Positions 62,740 through 64,000 of a stretch of 64,000 bases of DNA are shown piece after piece. The stretch is from Marinomonas foliarum (lineage in GTDB: Bacteria > Pseudomonadota > Gammaproteobacteria > Pseudomonadales > Marinomonadaceae): positions 1-64,000 of the forward strand of contig NZ_QPJQ01000025.1 in NCBI RefSeq assembly GCF_003337275.1. The letters run 5' to 3'. Made by a program: the position numbers and the translations under genes. How positions within the stretch are numbered: position 1 is the stretch's first letter; the number at the start of each line of letters is the position of its first letter. Below the pieces are notes generated by a model. That model was not told the DNA's origin, did no database searches, and saw nothing but the letters and a program-made list of their open reading frames with translations.

Positions 62740-64000
62740 ATGTCAATCACCTTACCATCCAACTCGAAAATGCTTAGCTCTGATTTTATCTTTGGCGTGG
62801 CGACTGCCTCCTTTCAGATTGAGGGCGCGACAACAGCCGACAATCGTCTAACTTCTATTTGGGACACTTTCTGTGCAACACCCGGAAAAGTAAAAGGCGC
62901 AGATAACGGTGAAATAGCATGCGACCATTACCATCTATGGGAACAAGACATCCAATTGATTAAAGATCTCGGTGTAGATGCCTATAGACTGTCTATTGCA
63001 TGGCCTCGCGTCATGGACCAAAACGGTGAAGCCAACCAAGCTGGACTAGATTTTTACCGCGCCCTACTGACAAAACTTAAAGCGGAAGGTCTTAACGTAT
63101 TTGTTACTCTTTATCATTGGGACCTACCTCAATACCTCGAAGACAAAGGCGGCTGGCTAAACAGAGAAACAGCGTACCAATTCAAACGATATGCCGACTT
63201 AGTCACATCAGAGTTATCTGAATGGGTCGATAGCTGGGCGACCTTCAACGAACCTTTCTGTGCGGCAATATTAGGTTATGAACTTGGCATACATGCGCCA
63301 GGTCTAAGCAAGCCAGAATACGGCAGACAAGCCGCACACCATATTTTACTTGCTCATGGCTTAGCTCTCCCAGTGATTCGTAAAAATGCACCTAAGTCAC
63401 AGGTGGGCATCGTACTCAACATGAATCGATCTTATGCTGCCAGCGAAAAAGCCGAAGACCAGTTTGCTTGCTTGATGCGCGAAACGTTAGACAATCAGTT
63501 TTTCATTGAGCCATTAATGAAAGGCCAGTACCCGCAGATCCTCAAAACCGTTGCGCCGCAATATTTGCCTAACGTGTTACCAGGCGATATGGAGATAATT
63601 TCTCAACCAATGGACTTCTTGGGCATGAATTTCTACACCTGTAATCATAATGCCTTCGACTCAGAAAACATGTTTAAAGATGTGAAAAACAGCAAAACCG
63701 TTGAATATACCGATATTGGCTGGGAAGTTGCTCCACACGCCTTTACCGAGCTGTTAGTAAACCTTCACAAACAATATACCCTACCGCCAATGTACATTAC
63801 CGAAAACGGTATCGCCTGCGCCGATAATATTATTGATGGGGACATCAATGACGATCAACGCGTGCGTTATTTGAACGGCCATTTAAATGCCGTACATCAA
63901 GCGATTGAAGCGGGAGTGGATATTCGGGGGTATTTTGCTTGGAGCTTAATGGATAATTTTGAATGGGCCGAGGGTTACAGCAAACGCTTTGGTTTAACTT
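62740..64000 (+). CDS. Beta-glucosidase, glycoside hydrolase family 1 (partial at window end)
   Basis: Retaining glycosidase of the GH1 (beta/alpha)8 barrel type; probably hydrolyses beta-glucosides or cellobiose in the cytosol. About 420 residues are visible, beginning MSITLPSNSK with GAGGA eight bases upstream. The acid/base is E171 in TFNEPF and the nucleophile E355 in YITENG. There is no signal peptide. The last 25-30 residues expected for the family lie beyond 64000. Confidence 0.95.
   Translation, partial: MSITLPSNSKMLSSDFIFGVATASFQIEGATTADNRLTSIWDTFCATPGKVKGADNGEIACDHYHLWEQDIQLIKDLGVDAYRLSIAWPRVMDQNGEANQAGLDFYRALLTKLKAEGLNVFVTLYHWDLPQYLEDKGGWLNRETAYQFKRYADLVTSELSEWVDSWATFNEPFCAAILGYELGIHAPGLSKPEYGRQAAHHILLAHGLALPVIRKNAPKSQVGIVLNMNRSYAASEKAEDQFACLMRETLDNQFFIEPLMKGQYPQILKTVAPQYLPNVLPGDMEIISQPMDFLGMNFYTCNHNAFDSENMFKDVKNSKTVEYTDIGWEVAPHAFTELLVNLHKQYTLPPMYITENGIACADNIIDGDINDDQRVRYLNGHLNAVHQAIEAGVDIRGYFAWSLMDNFEWAEGYSKRFGLT

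Overview
The window is a continuous stretch of core, vertically inherited chromosome from a marine-type gammaproteobacterium. Gene order follows the Pseudomonas/Oceanospirillales pattern: birA-coaX-SPOR gene-tRNAs-secE-nusG, rplU-rpmA-obgE-proB, murJ-ribF-ileS-lspA-fkpB-ispH and ssb-MFS-uvrA. The moderate-to-low G+C by eye and the 407-residue EF-Tu with an extra loop after NKxD suggest a Marinomonas-like member of the Oceanospirillales. That assignment is inference; no 16S gene is present. No insertion sequence, prophage, integron, CRISPR array, toxin-antitoxin pair or defence island was seen.

Layout, left to right. 1-11500: isoprenoid, lipoprotein, envelope and flavin genes (ispH, fkpB, lspA, ileS, ribF, murJ, all minus), then rpsT (plus), then dgkA, proB, obgE, rpmA and rplU (minus). 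11700-20700: ispB (plus), an alpha/beta hydrolase (minus), fabA-fabB (plus), two glycerolipid acyltransferase genes and a PreP-like M16 peptidase (minus). 20850-26660: a Smr-domain gene, ssb and a YajR-like MFS transporter (minus), divergent from uvrA (plus) across an intergenic region with a LexA box. 26790-57510: a 31-kb block, all minus, holding the whole translation/transcription supercluster. Read in its own direction it runs tRNA-Tyr, tRNA-Gly, tRNA-Thr, tRNA-Trp, secE, nusG, rplK, rplA, rplJ, rplL, rpoB, rpoC, rpsL, rpsG, fusA, tuf, then complete S10, spc and alpha operons (rpsJ to rplQ). 57580-62070: a SPOR-domain protein, coaX, birA, a PHYHD1-like dioxygenase and an exported alpha/beta hydrolase (minus). 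62160-64000: a GNAT acetyltransferase and a GH1 beta-glucosidase cut by the window end (plus).

The genes themselves are ordinary. The most informative signals are regulatory and structural. The second tuf gene expected between tRNA-Thr and tRNA-Trp is absent, and its place is taken by a terminator followed by a promoter. EF-Tu carries a ten-residue insertion. Several ribosomal leaders look like autoregulatory RNAs (rplU, rpsT, rpsM, rpsH, rplC, rplK, rplJ). Most putative ribosomal and tRNA promoters share a G+C-rich discriminator, which suggests stringent control. I found no convincing evidence of a new biological system; the best leads are the rplU leader, the palindrome-embedded alpha-operon promoter, the rpsN-rpsH enclosing repeat and the tuf locus.
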